Assembly (NCBI GenBank): GCA_009777995.1
Contig: WRKT01000006.1
Span: 1 to 64,000, forward strand
Length of the DNA: 64,000 bases
From: Treponema sp.
GTDB lineage: Bacteria; Spirochaetota; Spirochaetia; Treponematales; Breznakiellaceae
Reading direction: 5' to 3'
Position 1 is the stretch's first letter, and each line of letters starts with the position of its first letter. Below the pieces are notes generated by a model that was not told the origin of the DNA, did no database searches, and worked only from the letters and a program-made list of their open reading frames with translations. Shown here in pieces: positions 26,045 through 34,897 of the stretch. The translations under genes and the position numbers were made by a program.

Positions 26045-27232
26045 ATGAAGATTGTCGACATTAAAGTTCTCCCCGTAAATGCATTTCTTTATGTAAAGGT
26101 AATTACTGATGCAGGCATTTACGGAATCGGAGAATCCGGTGCCTGGGGGTTTCTTAATGCTTCGGCTGAGGCAGTAGAAACCTTCAAGACTTATCTTATT
26201 GGCAAAGACCCGCTATTGATCGAGCACCACTGGCAGTATATGTACCGCTGCTTTCACTTTAGAGGGGCCGCCATTATGGGTGCATTGTCAGCAATTGACA
26301 TTGCCCTTTGGGATATAGCCGGGAAGCATTATGGCGTGCCGATTTATAAGCTCGTAAACGGTCAGTGCCGTGATAAAATCCGCACCTACTACCATGTGGA
26401 CGGTGGGACCACCGAAGAGCTGGTTGAAAATTGCAAAAAGGCTAAGAAAGAAGGGTATAGCGCCATAGGGCACCTCTCGCCCTTCCTTGACGAGCCTCGA
26501 AGCCGCCCCTGGTACGAAAGCTACGCCACAATGATAAACGAGGCCGTAGACCGCGTCCGCCTTATTCGCGAGGCTGTCGGTGATGAAGTAGACCTCTGCC
26601 TTGAGCTGCACCGTCGCATGAAGCCCGGGGAAGCAATAGCTTTTGCCCAAAAGGTCGCACAGTACACACCCTTCTTCCTTGAAGACCCGATTATCCCCGA
26701 CAACCTCGATGATATGGCCTGGATTGCAGACCACAGCCCTGTGCCTATTGCAACAGGTGAGCGTCTGCATACGATTCAGGAATTCCAGATGCTGCTCAAG
26801 CGCAATGCCATTTCCTACGCACGAACCAGTGTCTGCGTCTGCGGCGGTATCTCGGGAGCGCGGAAGATCGCCCATGTTGCAGAGGCAAATGGAGTATTAA
26901 TCGTACCGCATAACCCATTGAGCCCGATAAGCACAGTGGCCTGCCTGCAGGTGGCGGCCTCGGTTGAAAACTTCGCAATTGCCGAGATGCCTGACCATGC
27001 GGCTATCTCTGCCACAGAGCGTTACACGAGTACAGATACCATGGACCAAAAGTCTTTCAGCCAGTTGGACATGGTTACCTGGGTTCCCAAAGTGGAAAAC
27101 GGCTTTGCCGTACTGCCCGAAACCCCCGGCCTTGGCATAGACCTTGTGGAAGATGCCGAGAAGAAGTTCCCGTTTAAACGGCGTGCAATAAATACAAGAT
27201 TGCATGCTGATGGTTCCATCGTGGACCAATAG
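26045..27232 (+). CDS. Enolase-superfamily sugar-acid dehydratase (galactonate/mannonate dehydratase type)
   Basis: This 395-residue protein belongs to the mandelate racemase/muconate lactonizing group, whose members remove water from sugar acids using Mg2+. Metal-ligand positions are seen in LCLELHRRM (with Glu where Asp is more usual), FLEDP and TGERLH. The likely general acid/base His is in IVPHNPLSP, near a region very like E. coli DgoD. The N-terminal capping part includes ALSAIDIALWDIAGKHYG. The exact substrate (galactonate, gluconate, mannonate or another acid) cannot be set. GGAGGAG precedes the ATG. It is the first gene of an operon with a carboxylate transporter and lies under the twin operators. 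Confidence 0.85.
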   Translation: MKIVDIKVLPVNAFLYVKVITDAGIYGIGESGAWGFLNASAEAVETFKTYLIGKDPLLIEHHWQYMYRCFHFRGAAIMGALSAIDIALWDIAGKHYGVPIYKLVNGQCRDKIRTYYHVDGGTTEELVENCKKAKKEGYSAIGHLSPFLDEPRSRPWYESYATMINEAVDRVRLIREAVGDEVDLCLELHRRMKPGEAIAFAQKVAQYTPFFLEDPIIPDNLDDMAWIADHSPVPIATGERLHTIQEFQMLLKRNAISYARTSVCVCGGISGARKIAHVAEANGVLIVPHNPLSPISTVACLQVAASVENFAIAEMPDHAAISATERYTSTDTMDQKSFSQLDMVTWVPKVENGFAVLPETPGLGIDLVEDAEKKFPFKRRAINTRLHADGSIVDQ

Positions 27233-27240
27233 GAGGAAAC

Positions 27241-28566
27241 ATGAGTAATGATTCAGCAGCACTGGGTAAATCCTCAGGCTTTCAAATTTATAATATGCCC
27301 CTGCCGGTATATGCTGCCGTATTTGCAGTAGTAATGATTGCATCGTATCTGAATGTAATCCCTGCAGGCATGATAGGCGGTTTTGCGCTTACGATTACAA
27401 TCGGCGCATTCTTTAACGAAATTGGAGCAAGACTGCCCATCGTAAAAACCTATTTTGGCGGCGGCCCCATCATCGTAATTTTTGGCTCTGCTGCCCTTGT
27501 TTATTTCGGTATTTTAAATACAAGAACTGTCGGCATAGTTGATACGATTATGAGGGGCGGAGGTCTATTGGACTTTGTTATAGCCGCCCTTATAACCGGA
27601 AGTATTCTAGGTATGAACCGTAAGCTGCTTGTTAAGGCAGTCTTTGGCTATATACCTGCGATTATTGGCGGTATAATCGTTTCCTTCGGGCTTGTCTTCA
27701 TATTCGGTGCAATTTCCGGGTACGGCGGGGTAAATGCCATGCTGATGATCGCAGTTCCCATCATGGGCGGCGGTATGGGCGCAGGCGCAGTTCCCCTTTC
27801 CCAGATTTATGCTGCACAGAGCGGCCTTACTCCCGAGAGCATGCTTGCGATCATGGTTCCTGCTGTTGCCCTTGCAAATGCCCTTGCAATTATTGCAGGT
27901 GCCTTGCTTGATACAATCGGGAAAAAGTATCCGAAGCTTAGCGGCAACGGGCAGCTCATGCAGGGCTTCTCAAACGAAAATGCCCAAAGCAAAGACGACA
28001 TTAAAGATGATAGTCTTCCTCTGACAGTCGGAAACCTCGGAATGGGCTTACTTCTATCGGTTGCCTTTTACTGTCTTGGAACGATAATCGGGAGATTCAT
28101 CCCCGGTCTCCATCCATACGCCTGGATGATCATCATGGTAGCCGTTGTCAAGGTAGCCGGCATTCTGCCAAGCAGGGTAGAGATTGCATGCAGCCAGTGG
28201 TTCCAGTTTGCAATTGCCAATTGGACCATCGTAATTCTCTGCGGTATTGGTATTGTATACACCGATCTTAACGACGTAATTGCAGCCTTCAGCCCCACTT
28301 ACCTGTTGCTCGTCTTTATAACTGTCCTTGGCGGAATACTTGGTGCGGGTCTTGTAGGAAGACTTGTAAGGTTCTACTTCGTGGAATCTGCAATTACAGC
28401 AGGTCTTTGTATGGCGAATATGGGCGGCACAGGAGACGTGGCCGTTCTTTCAGCAGCAAAGCGCATGCCCTTAATGCCCTTTGCTCAGATTTCTTCTCGA
28501 ATCGGCGGCGCGATAATGCTGCTGTTGGCGAGTATGCTTGCAAGGATCTTTAACCTTGGAGGTTAG
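27241..28566 (+). CDS. 2-hydroxycarboxylate transporter (2HCT/CitS-MaeP family)
   Basis: This 441-residue inner-membrane carrier has about 11 hydrophobic segments. It has the two re-entrant-loop signatures typical of the family: PIMGGGMGAGAVPLSQIYA in the first half and MANMGGTGDVAVLSAAKR in the second. Members carry citrate, malate, lactate or similar 2-hydroxy acids, usually with Na+ or H+ or by exchange. It starts 8 bases after the dehydratase gene with AGGAGG as ribosome binding site, so it probably brings in that enzyme's substrate or a relative. Its stop is 3 bases from that of the convergent leuD-like gene. Confidence 0.9.
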   Translation: MSNDSAALGKSSGFQIYNMPLPVYAAVFAVVMIASYLNVIPAGMIGGFALTITIGAFFNEIGARLPIVKTYFGGGPIIVIFGSAALVYFGILNTRTVGIVDTIMRGGGLLDFVIAALITGSILGMNRKLLVKAVFGYIPAIIGGIIVSFGLVFIFGAISGYGGVNAMLMIAVPIMGGGMGAGAVPLSQIYAAQSGLTPESMLAIMVPAVALANALAIIAGALLDTIGKKYPKLSGNGQLMQGFSNENAQSKDDIKDDSLPLTVGNLGMGLLLSVAFYCLGTIIGRFIPGLHPYAWMIIMVAVVKVAGILPSRVEIACSQWFQFAIANWTIVILCGIGIVYTDLNDVIAAFSPTYLLLVFITVLGGILGAGLVGRLVRFYFVESAITAGLCMANMGGTGDVAVLSAAKRMPLMPFAQISSRIGGAIMLLLASMLARIFNLGG

Positions 28567-28569
28567 GCT

Positions 28570-29070
28570 CTAAACTCCTGTCTTCTGCCTCATGAGCGGC
28601 TTGATGCCCCCTGCAGATAAAATCGCAAGGGCATGCTCGCTCATGGGGGGGCAGGAGAGGGTTTCCCCGCTTCCCTTTACTATAATTTCACCCTTAATAA
28701 TATCTACTGAAATTTCATCCCCGTTTTTAATCTTTTCTCCGATATTCGAGCATGTTATTAGAGGCAGGCCAAGGTTGATGGCATTCCGGAAGAAGATTCG
28801 GGCAAAGGATTCTGCAATCACGACACCTGCGCCCATATTTAGAAGGGCGATTGCAGCATGCTCCCTTGAAGAGCCGCAGCCAAAGTTACTTGCGGCAATT
28901 ATGATGCCGTTTTTGGGGAATTTCTCTGCTATGCCGGGGTCTACGCCAGAAAGGCAGCGCTTTCCGATTTCTACCGGGTCTGTAATTTCAAGGAATCTTC
29001 CGGGGAAGATCTGATCTGTGTCTATGTTTTTTCCAAGCACCAGGGCTTTGCTGCTGAATTTTGTTTCCAT
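28570..29070 (-). CDS. leuD: Isopropylmalate-type dehydratase, small subunit
   Basis: This is the swivel domain of a two-subunit aconitase-family hydro-lyase. NIDTDQIFPGRFL near the N-terminus and ASNFGCGSSREHA in the middle are family signatures; the latter contacts substrate carboxylates. I chose the second Met, at 29070, because GGAG precedes it; an in-frame ATG at 29082 has no ribosome binding site. The product is 166 residues. It follows the large-subunit gene by 28 bases. No leuA or leuB is nearby, so the substrate may be isopropylmalate or a related acid such as citramalate or dimethylmalate. Confidence 0.88.
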   Translation of the reverse strand: METKFSSKALVLGKNIDTDQIFPGRFLEITDPVEIGKRCLSGVDPGIAEKFPKNGIIIAASNFGCGSSREHAAIALLNMGAGVVIAESFARIFFRNAINLGLPLITCSNIGEKIKNGDEISVDIIKGEIIVKGSGETLSCPPMSEHALAILSAGGIKPLMRQKTGV

Positions 29071-29098
29071 TTTTTTCTCCATTTTAATAAATGATAGC

Positions 29099-30358
29099 CT
29101 AGAGCAGAGTCCTTGGGTCTGTGATCTTTCCCTTTAGAACCGAGGCTGCAACCATTGCAGGGGAGGCAAGGAAAATATTTGCGCCGGTACTTCCCATGCG
29201 GCCGGGGAAATTCCTGTTGGATGCGGTAATGCAGACTTCATCCGGGGCAATCACCCCCTGATGTGCCCCAAGGCATGGGCCGCAGCCGGGTGTTGAAAAG
29301 GTTGCCCCTGCTTCCATCAAATCTTGAATATAGCCGGCTTTCATTGCATCCTGCATCACTTCCGAGGAAGCGGGTATTACGACAAGTCTTACATAAGTCG
29401 GGAGCTTTTTACCCTTAAGAATTCCGGCAGCGTCCGCAAGGTCTTCGAGCCTTCCTCCGGTACAGGCCCCGATAAAGCCCTGGTTCACTTCTAAATCCGG
29501 GGCTTGCTCGATTGGTACCACATTGTCAACACTGTGGGGCAGGGCAATTTGCGGGGAAAGTTTTTCGATTTCGAAGGTGTGGGACTCGGAGTAGGCGTAG
29601 CCGGGGTCTGTGGTTTGGACTTCGAAGGGGCGGACTGCCCGTTTTTTTACCCAGTCCAGCACAGCGGCGCTTGGGTGGATGTAAGCAGTCTTTGCGCCCA
29701 TTTCCACGGTCATATTGCAGAGCACCATTCTGCCCGAGAGGTCAAGGCCTTCGATATAGGAGCCCGTGAAGTCAATTGCCTTATACACGGCCCTATCAGC
29801 CTTTAGCTTACCCAAAACATGCAGAATTACGTCCTTGGGATAGACCCCTTTGGGAATTTGCCCTTCGATACGAACTTCGATGATTTCGGGAACCCTGAAC
29901 CATAATTCCCCCGTGATCATTATCGTGGCCAAATCCGTGGCTCCCACCCCTGTACCGAAGGACCCGAAGGCGCCGTGGGTGGTGGTGTGCGAGTCGGTCG
30001 CAACGATGATCATTCCCGGGTAGATTAGGCCTGCTTCGGCCATCACCTGATGGCATACACCCGTATTTACATCAAAATGATAGTTCAACTCTTGCTCAAT
30101 CGCGAATTCCCGCATTTTTTTGTGGATTTCTGCGGTTTGGATCGTATTTGCAGGAGCATAATGGTCAAAAACGAAGGCAAGGCGGGACTTATCCCAGACC
30201 TTTTTACCCCCCATCTCCCAAAAGGAATAGACAGTTTGCAGGTAAAGGTCGTTAATTTCTGCAAAATCGACTTTTGCATTTACTATTTCACCTGTTTTTA
30301 CCTCTTTCAGGCCGCTCGCCTTTTGTAGGATTTTTTCCAGTGCGTGCATATTCATCAT
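29099..30358 (-). CDS. leuC: Isopropylmalate-type dehydratase, large subunit
   Basis: This 419-residue catalytic subunit binds a [4Fe-4S] cluster. The cluster cysteines are seen in GACTGGR and in TPGCGPCLGAHQG. VATDSHTTTHGAFGSFGTGVGATD is the canonical substrate region. The length fits the shorter archaeal/clostridial type rather than the enterobacterial 466-residue LeuC. It is transcribed with the small-subunit gene. Its position opposite a hydroxycarboxylate transporter and sugar-acid dehydratase makes a catabolic hydro-lyase as likely as leucine synthesis. Confidence 0.9.
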   Translation of the reverse strand: MMNMHALEKILQKASGLKEVKTGEIVNAKVDFAEINDLYLQTVYSFWEMGGKKVWDKSRLAFVFDHYAPANTIQTAEIHKKMREFAIEQELNYHFDVNTGVCHQVMAEAGLIYPGMIIVATDSHTTTHGAFGSFGTGVGATDLATIMITGELWFRVPEIIEVRIEGQIPKGVYPKDVILHVLGKLKADRAVYKAIDFTGSYIEGLDLSGRMVLCNMTVEMGAKTAYIHPSAAVLDWVKKRAVRPFEVQTTDPGYAYSESHTFEIEKLSPQIALPHSVDNVVPIEQAPDLEVNQGFIGACTGGRLEDLADAAGILKGKKLPTYVRLVVIPASSEVMQDAMKAGYIQDLMEAGATFSTPGCGPCLGAHQGVIAPDEVCITASNRNFPGRMGSTGANIFLASPAMVAASVLKGKITDPRTLL

Positions 30359-30415
30359 ACCAATTTACCCCATCTTATCGATCCTGTCTATATTTCTTTT
30401 TTTTAATGCGTTATA

Positions 30416-30444
30416 TTGAAAGCTAATCTCTTTTGTACTAAAAT
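30416..30444 (+). promoter_or_regulatory. Sigma-70 promoter for the BIG2 lipoprotein
   Basis: TTGAAA (30416-30421), a 17-base spacer and TAAAAT (30439-30444) make a near-consensus promoter 33 bases before the ATG. The ribosome binding site AGGAGG (30466-30471) is six bases from the start, so strong expression is expected. Confidence 0.6.
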
Positions 30445-30477
30445 ATATGGTGGAGGGGTATTTTTAGGAGGCTCTAG

Positions 30478-32301
30478 ATGAAAAGGCTTAGTGCTTTTGC
30501 TTTTACATTAATGATATTGGCGTTTGGTTTGATTTTTGTTACATGCGAACCTACCAGCGTTTCAAATCCTCATGTCCCGTTAACGGGGATAAGTATAAGC
30601 CCTCCAAGGCCTGTCATGGTTATAAACCGGACTCCGCAGCCTATCCAGGTGGTTCTAACACCTCCAAACGCTACAGACCCCGGTATCACTTGGTCTATTA
30701 CCCCTGAAGATTCTAATGTTATAAGACTGGAAGGTACGGGCAATACCAGAACCATATACGCACAGGAAGTGGGAGTAGTGACCATTACAGTGCGCAGCAG
30801 CTCCGGTTTACAGGATTCCAGTGTCATAAGAGTCGAAAATTCAATACCGGTTACTTCCATCACTGTTGAACCGACCAGTATTACGGACCTTCAGGTCGGT
30901 ACTACGAAGAGCATTGTTGTGACAGCACTCCCGGTTGATGCAACGAATTCTGTTACTTGGAGTACCAGTGACTCGAATATAGCGTCAGTGTCTACTACAG
31001 GTGTGGTCACAGGCCTAAGACCGGGTAGTGCAATAATAAGAGCGACCAGTACAGAAGACACGAATCTTACGGGCACTGTGAACGTGACGGTGATCCCGAA
31101 CGCGAATGTCCCGCCGGTACCGGTTATGGATATATCACTTTGGGTGGAGAGGTTTACGGATACGAATGATCCAACGGTGCCTATTATATCTCGATTTGAT
31201 TATCCAAATCCTCTGGTAGCGAACCCTTTAGGTACGTCATTAAACCCATTTAATTTAACTAACCCACCACATTATATTGTTCTATACAGGGGCTATACGT
31301 TAGATATTCATTTTGCTGTCGGCCCCGGTGATGCTACTGATAAAGTTGTCAGAGTAGAACCGTTAAGCTCCGGTATTGCCAGAGTGGACAGTCAAACTAA
31401 CACGATGGCTACTATAAGAGGAATGCAATTGGGAATAGCTCGCTTTAGGGTATACAGTGAATCAGACCCTACAGTTGAAGTGTTTTTTCAGATTGAGGTA
31501 AGGCCGCCTGAAAGGGTAAGGGAAATTAGTTTATTAAGGTTAGTACGTACATTATCAGAACCTAATGGCTTTCCACTACAAGCAGCTTTTGCCGGTTATA
31601 CTCCTACCGGTCCCATCCTTATGCCGGATCGTTTTGGCTTAACCCAAGCAGGTTATTTAACACTTGGAACAACACCTGAAACAAATACCGGAAGAGTACG
31701 AGCTCATTTATCTGAAGTTGGTGGTTCAGTTCCTGCAACGAATTTAGGTGTAACGATACAGGTTCGAACTATTAACAATGTTCCTGTGGACAATGTATCA
31801 GTTCGAATTATTGATACACATCAGGACTTGGGATGGGTTATACTGGAAGTAACTGCCGCTTCTAATGGCGGAACAGCATTACACCCCAACCGTTTGGTAA
31901 AAATTACTGTAACAAGTGTAGACATGCCAAGTGTTTCAACCGATCTCTTTATACGTGTTCTACAGTCGCTTACCAGTATTAGTATCCCTAATACTGTCAA
32001 TCTTACTCAAGATGCACAAGCTGAAGTCCTTGCCACTTTAGTCCCTTCTAACGCAGACATAAGAACAGTTAACGGATGGAATTGGGGCTTATATCAGGCA
32101 GGTAACAATACTCCTGTTTATGATAGTCATGGAATTCAAATTCATGAAGCCGATGTTAATCCTGCTCTTTTATATGCTCAGCCGACGGCTGAGTCACAAG
32201 ATGCAGATATTCTTAGATTAAGAGCAACAGTTCTTGATTATTTTTCTGATATACCAAAGACATCGAACTGGACGACCACTATTCAAGTTTCTGAGCCTTA
32301 A
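30478..32301 (+). CDS. Lipoprotein with bacterial Ig-like (BIG2) domains
   Basis: This 607-residue protein has a signal peptide ending in a spirochaete-style lipobox (LIFVTC, Cys23), so it should be lipid-anchored and exported. At least two BIG2-type domains follow: about 35-122 (LTGISISPP to VIRVEN) and 125-206 (VTSITVEPTSITDLQVG to NVTVIP). The second shows the standard VTWSTSDSNIASVS and GVVTGLRPGSAII pattern. The remaining 400 residues appear to be more diverged Ig-like or beta-sandwich segments. Such proteins often mediate adhesion or surface structure. A strong promoter and ribosome binding site precede it and a terminator follows, so it is a single-gene unit. Confidence 0.85.
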   Translation: MKRLSAFAFTLMILAFGLIFVTCEPTSVSNPHVPLTGISISPPRPVMVINRTPQPIQVVLTPPNATDPGITWSITPEDSNVIRLEGTGNTRTIYAQEVGVVTITVRSSSGLQDSSVIRVENSIPVTSITVEPTSITDLQVGTTKSIVVTALPVDATNSVTWSTSDSNIASVSTTGVVTGLRPGSAIIRATSTEDTNLTGTVNVTVIPNANVPPVPVMDISLWVERFTDTNDPTVPIISRFDYPNPLVANPLGTSLNPFNLTNPPHYIVLYRGYTLDIHFAVGPGDATDKVVRVEPLSSGIARVDSQTNTMATIRGMQLGIARFRVYSESDPTVEVFFQIEVRPPERVREISLLRLVRTLSEPNGFPLQAAFAGYTPTGPILMPDRFGLTQAGYLTLGTTPETNTGRVRAHLSEVGGSVPATNLGVTIQVRTINNVPVDNVSVRIIDTHQDLGWVILEVTAASNGGTALHPNRLVKITVTSVDMPSVSTDLFIRVLQSLTSISIPNTVNLTQDAQAEVLATLVPSNADIRTVNGWNWGLYQAGNNTPVYDSHGIQIHEADVNPALLYAQPTAESQDADILRLRATVLDYFSDIPKTSNWTTTIQVSEP

Positions 32302-32310
32302 TAAAGAAAG

Positions 32311-32334
32311 CCGGAGGGAAAATCCTCCGGTTTT
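32311..32334 (+). terminator. Rho-independent terminator after the BIG2 lipoprotein
   Basis: CCGGAGG (32311-32317) pairs with CCTCCGG (32324-32330) over a 6-base loop and is followed by TTTT. A-rich bases precede the stem. The hairpin begins 10 bases after the stop codon. Confidence 0.8.
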
Positions 32335-32389
32335 CCACTTTATCCCCCTATCCCTTCTGCACCGGTTAACCTTGACGATCGGAGTCAAT

Positions 32390-32545
32390 GTGAGCAATAA
32401 TTACCCCATGAGCCGACTGTCATTTAAGACTCACTGCATCAAACTGTACGCAGATCGCAAATCCATGCCGAGCAATGAAGTGTTCAAGTTGTTCGAGAAA
32501 AACGGCATCCTCCGGATGCTTGACGAAGACTACGACATTCCGTAG
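32390..32545 (+). pseudogene. Truncated DUF3791-like small protein
   Basis: A GTG start with GGAG five bases upstream gives 51 residues. The part SFKTHCIKLYADRKSMPSNE followed by VFKLFEKNGIL resembles the start of the DUF3791 family, which is about 70 residues long and often linked to toxin-antitoxin or defence loci. Here it stops right after DEDYDIP, where the family normally goes on for some 20-25 residues. It is therefore probably a remnant. No partner gene is visible; the next gene is read in the other direction. Confidence 0.45.
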
Positions 32546-32559
32546 GAGAGCAGGCAGCC

Positions 32560-33780
32560 CTAAATCTCCCAAACAGGGATGGAAACAACCTCGCGGGACA
32601 GGGGCATACGCTCTTTTTTTAGACAGATAATGGCTCCAAGGCCGATTTTCTTTTTTAGTTTTTCTAACTCCTTAAAGCTCCTATAATCATTTGATCCGGG
32701 GTTTGCTGACTTTTTTATTTCTATCGGGTAAAGTGTTCCATTTTCTTCAAAAACAATGTCAATTTCATGCTGGTTTGCATCGCGGTAAAAAAAGATCTTG
32801 GGCTCTCTTCCATTATGATAATATGATTTTAGAATTTCTGCCACAACGTATGTTTCAAGTATTGAGCCTGACATGGCACCTGTCATTAATGACTCGGGTG
32901 TCAGCCATTTTGTTAGGTATGCACATAAGCCGGTATCAAGAAAGTACATCTTTGGCGTTTTTATAATCCGTTTTGTAACATTGGGTGAATATGGATGCAA
33001 TAAAAATACAAGCCCTGACTTTTCCAGTATTCCCATCCATACTTGCGCCGTTTTTACATCAATACCTATGTCACGGGCAATATTAGTGTAATTTAGTAAT
33101 TGACCTGTAAGTGAGGCAACAACACAAATGAAATCAAAAAACTGCAGAGGCTTCTCCAATTTATGGAAATCCCTCACATCTCTCTCAATATATGATTTGA
33201 CATAGGAGGAATAATATCGCTCTCGCTCAATGCTCCTGTTTACAAAAGGCTCGGGCATACTGCCTTCCCAAATATAGCTATAGACATCATTTATATTAAG
33301 CTTCTTTCCGTTCCGGGATTTATCTATTGCCGGTAAAAATGGTGTGCTATGGAAAGGCTCTTTAATTTTTTCTCGGTAGGATAAACCCATTAAATCCAGA
33401 ATTGCAATACGCCCGGCAAGTGATTCTTGCACACCCTGCATTAAGGTGTATTTCTGTGAGCCGGTTAACCAGAATGCGCCTTTATGTTCGCGGTTTTCAT
33501 CTGCATATATTTTTATATACGGAAACAGTTCCGGAGCGTACTGGATTTCGTCTATTGTTATGGGAGGAGGATATTGCTGTAAAAACAACTCAGGGTCTGT
33601 TTGTGCAAGTTTCTTAGCTTCCAAATCGTCAAGAGTAACATAATTCCGCGGTGCCTTTTTCGCCATATTTCTTAACAGTGTGGTTTTTCCTACCTGTCTT
33701 TGCCCTGTTAATAATAAAACACGAAAACTTTTTGCTGTTTTTTCGATTATATGCATTAAGGTTCTGTCTAAGTCCGGCAT
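32560..33780 (-). CDS. AAA_14/DUF4143 family ATPase
   Basis: This 406-residue protein has Walker A TGQRQVGKTTL (about 25-35), Walker B PITIDEIQY (about 72-80) and the sensor-like FWLTGSQ. After the ATPase there is a winged-helix-like section and then the DUF4143 C-terminus, with a restriction-fold-like motif (NQHEIDIVFEENGTLYPIEIK). This widespread family occurs in many copies in anaerobes. It has been linked to mobile and conflict loci, but no function is established. A 10-bp-arm inverted repeat lies 15 bases upstream of its start. Confidence 0.88.
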   Translation of the reverse strand: MPDLDRTLMHIIEKTAKSFRVLLLTGQRQVGKTTLLRNMAKKAPRNYVTLDDLEAKKLAQTDPELFLQQYPPPITIDEIQYAPELFPYIKIYADENREHKGAFWLTGSQKYTLMQGVQESLAGRIAILDLMGLSYREKIKEPFHSTPFLPAIDKSRNGKKLNINDVYSYIWEGSMPEPFVNRSIERERYYSSYVKSYIERDVRDFHKLEKPLQFFDFICVVASLTGQLLNYTNIARDIGIDVKTAQVWMGILEKSGLVFLLHPYSPNVTKRIIKTPKMYFLDTGLCAYLTKWLTPESLMTGAMSGSILETYVVAEILKSYYHNGREPKIFFYRDANQHEIDIVFEENGTLYPIEIKKSANPGSNDYRSFKELEKLKKKIGLGAIICLKKERMPLSREVVSIPVWEI

Positions 33781-33794
33781 ATCTTCTCCTCGAT

Positions 33795-33831
33795 TTTGTA
33801 TGATATGGAATCTAACTCCGGATCATACAAA
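33795..33831. repeat. Inverted repeat upstream of the AAA_14 ATPase gene
   Basis: TTTGTATGAT (33795-33804) and ATCATACAAA (33822-33831) are exact reverse complements with 17 bases between. On the minus strand this sits directly before the ribosome binding site of the ATPase gene. It could be an operator for self-regulation or an mRNA hairpin. Confidence 0.5.
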
Positions 33832-33914
33832 TTGTATATTATTATTAATTACCCTGTCAAGTTCTATTCATCTTTTCAGGATTTGCATGTACAATAGGCG
33901 ATAGGAGGAAGATC

Positions 33915-34619
33915 ATGTCAGTTCACATTACAGCCAAGCCCGGGGAAGTTGCCGAAGCTATTTTGCTTCCCGGAGACCCCCTCAGGGCCAAATTTATAGC
34001 AGAGAATTTTCTTGAAAATGCCAAGCAATACAACGAAGTCAGGGGCATACTTGGCTATACCGGAACATATAAGGGTAAACCTGTTTCTGTTCAGGGAACG
34101 GGAATGGGTATCCCGTCCATTTCGATCTATGTTAATGAACTTTTCCGTGAGTATGGCGTAAAAAGAGCCATACGGGTGGGAACGGCAGGCTCAATACAGG
34201 AAAGCCTGAAATTGAGGGATCTGGTAATTGCCATGAGTGCCTGCACCGATTCCGGAGCCAACAGAATTCGCTTTGGTGGCAGGGACTTTGCCCCCACAGC
34301 CACCTTTTCACTTGTTAAAAAGGCCTGGGAAGTAGCAGTCGAGCGCGGCTGGAAACCGGCAGTCGGCCCGATAATCTCCTCGGACATGTTCTATACCGAA
34401 AACCCCGATGAATGGAAGCTCTGGGCAAAGTTCGGCGTCCTTGCCGTGGAAATGGAAGCAGCAGAACTCTATACCCTCGCCGCCAAGTACGGCAGGGAAT
34501 GCCTGTGCCTGCTCACAATTTCAGACAGCCTCATAACCCACGAAGCCACCACCCCTGAGGAACGACAGACCACCTTCACAAAGATGATGGAAGTGGCCCT
34601 GGAAACGGCTATTTCGTAG
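33915..34619 (+). CDS. deoD: Purine nucleoside phosphorylase, DeoD type
   Basis: This 234-residue enzyme cleaves purine (deoxy)nucleosides with phosphate, feeding purine salvage. Family hallmarks are [17 protein letters not shown] near the N-terminus, [17 protein letters not shown] (phosphate and ribose contacts), VGTAGSIQE and the nucleoside-binding [17 protein letters not shown] precedes the ATG. It is probably a single-gene unit; three CATATATG palindromes and a tRNA gene follow. Confidence 0.96.
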   Translation: MSVHITAKPGEVAEAILLPGDPLRAKFIAENFLENAKQYNEVRGILGYTGTYKGKPVSVQGTGMGIPSISIYVNELFREYGVKRAIRVGTAGSIQESLKLRDLVIAMSACTDSGANRIRFGGRDFAPTATFSLVKKAWEVAVERGWKPAVGPIISSDMFYTENPDEWKLWAKFGVLAVEMEAAELYTLAAKYGRECLCLLTISDSLITHEATTPEERQTTFTKMMEVALETAIS

Positions 34620-34635
34620 GTTAAACAAGTGGCGC

Positions 34636-34665
34636 CATATATGCGTCATATATGACACATATATG
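34636..34665. repeat. Three CATATATG palindromes at 11-bp intervals
   Basis: The 8-base palindrome occurs at 34636-34643, 34647-34654 and 34658-34665, with 3-base spacers, so each copy repeats after 11 bp, one helical turn. It lies between deoD and the tRNA-Leu promoter. It could be a protein-binding array or a weak stem. Confidence 0.55.
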
Positions 34666-34725
34666 CTGTCACTATTGATTATCCGCCCCAAGGAACTGAC
34701 TGTCATGCCCCGGGTTTGCCTATAC

Positions 34726-34754
34726 TGGACTTTGCCCTCATTTTATGGTATAAA
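34726..34754 (+). promoter_or_regulatory. Promoter of tRNA-Leu(CAG)
   Basis: TGGACT (34726-34731), a 17-base spacer and TATAAA (34749-34754) precede the tRNA by 17 bases. The -35 is weak, the -10 good. Confidence 0.45.
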
Positions 34755-34771
34755 AACCTTGTATTATTTCA

Positions 34772-34855
34772 GCCCGGATGGTGGAATTGGTAGACACGCT
34801 AGTTTCAGGTACTAGTGCTCGCAAGGGTATGGAAGTTCAAGTCTTCTTCCGGGCA
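34772..34855 (+). tRNA. tRNA-Leu (anticodon CAG)
   Basis: The acceptor stem GCCCGGA (34772-34778) pairs with TCCGGGC (34848-34854). The anticodon stem CTAGT/ACTAG encloses loop TTCAGGT, giving anticodon CAG. A long variable arm (TGCTCGCAAGGGTA region) is typical of leucine tRNA, and the T-loop TTCAAGT is present. CCA is not encoded. A large AT-rich gene starts 42 bases after its 3' end. Confidence 0.93.
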
Positions 34856-34897
34856 AAATAAGTGGTATGAACCGAGAGTATTGAGCAGGGTCAGTTA

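Noticed and set aside
26288-26875. Minus-strand 195-residue ORF inside the dehydratase gene
   Set aside because: It is a long antisense shadow within an intact enolase-superfamily gene, with no start signal or recognisable domain.
32234-32389. Upstream extension of the DUF3791-like ORF
   Set aside because: It would overlap the end of the lipoprotein gene and span its terminator; the GTG at 32390 has its own GGAG.
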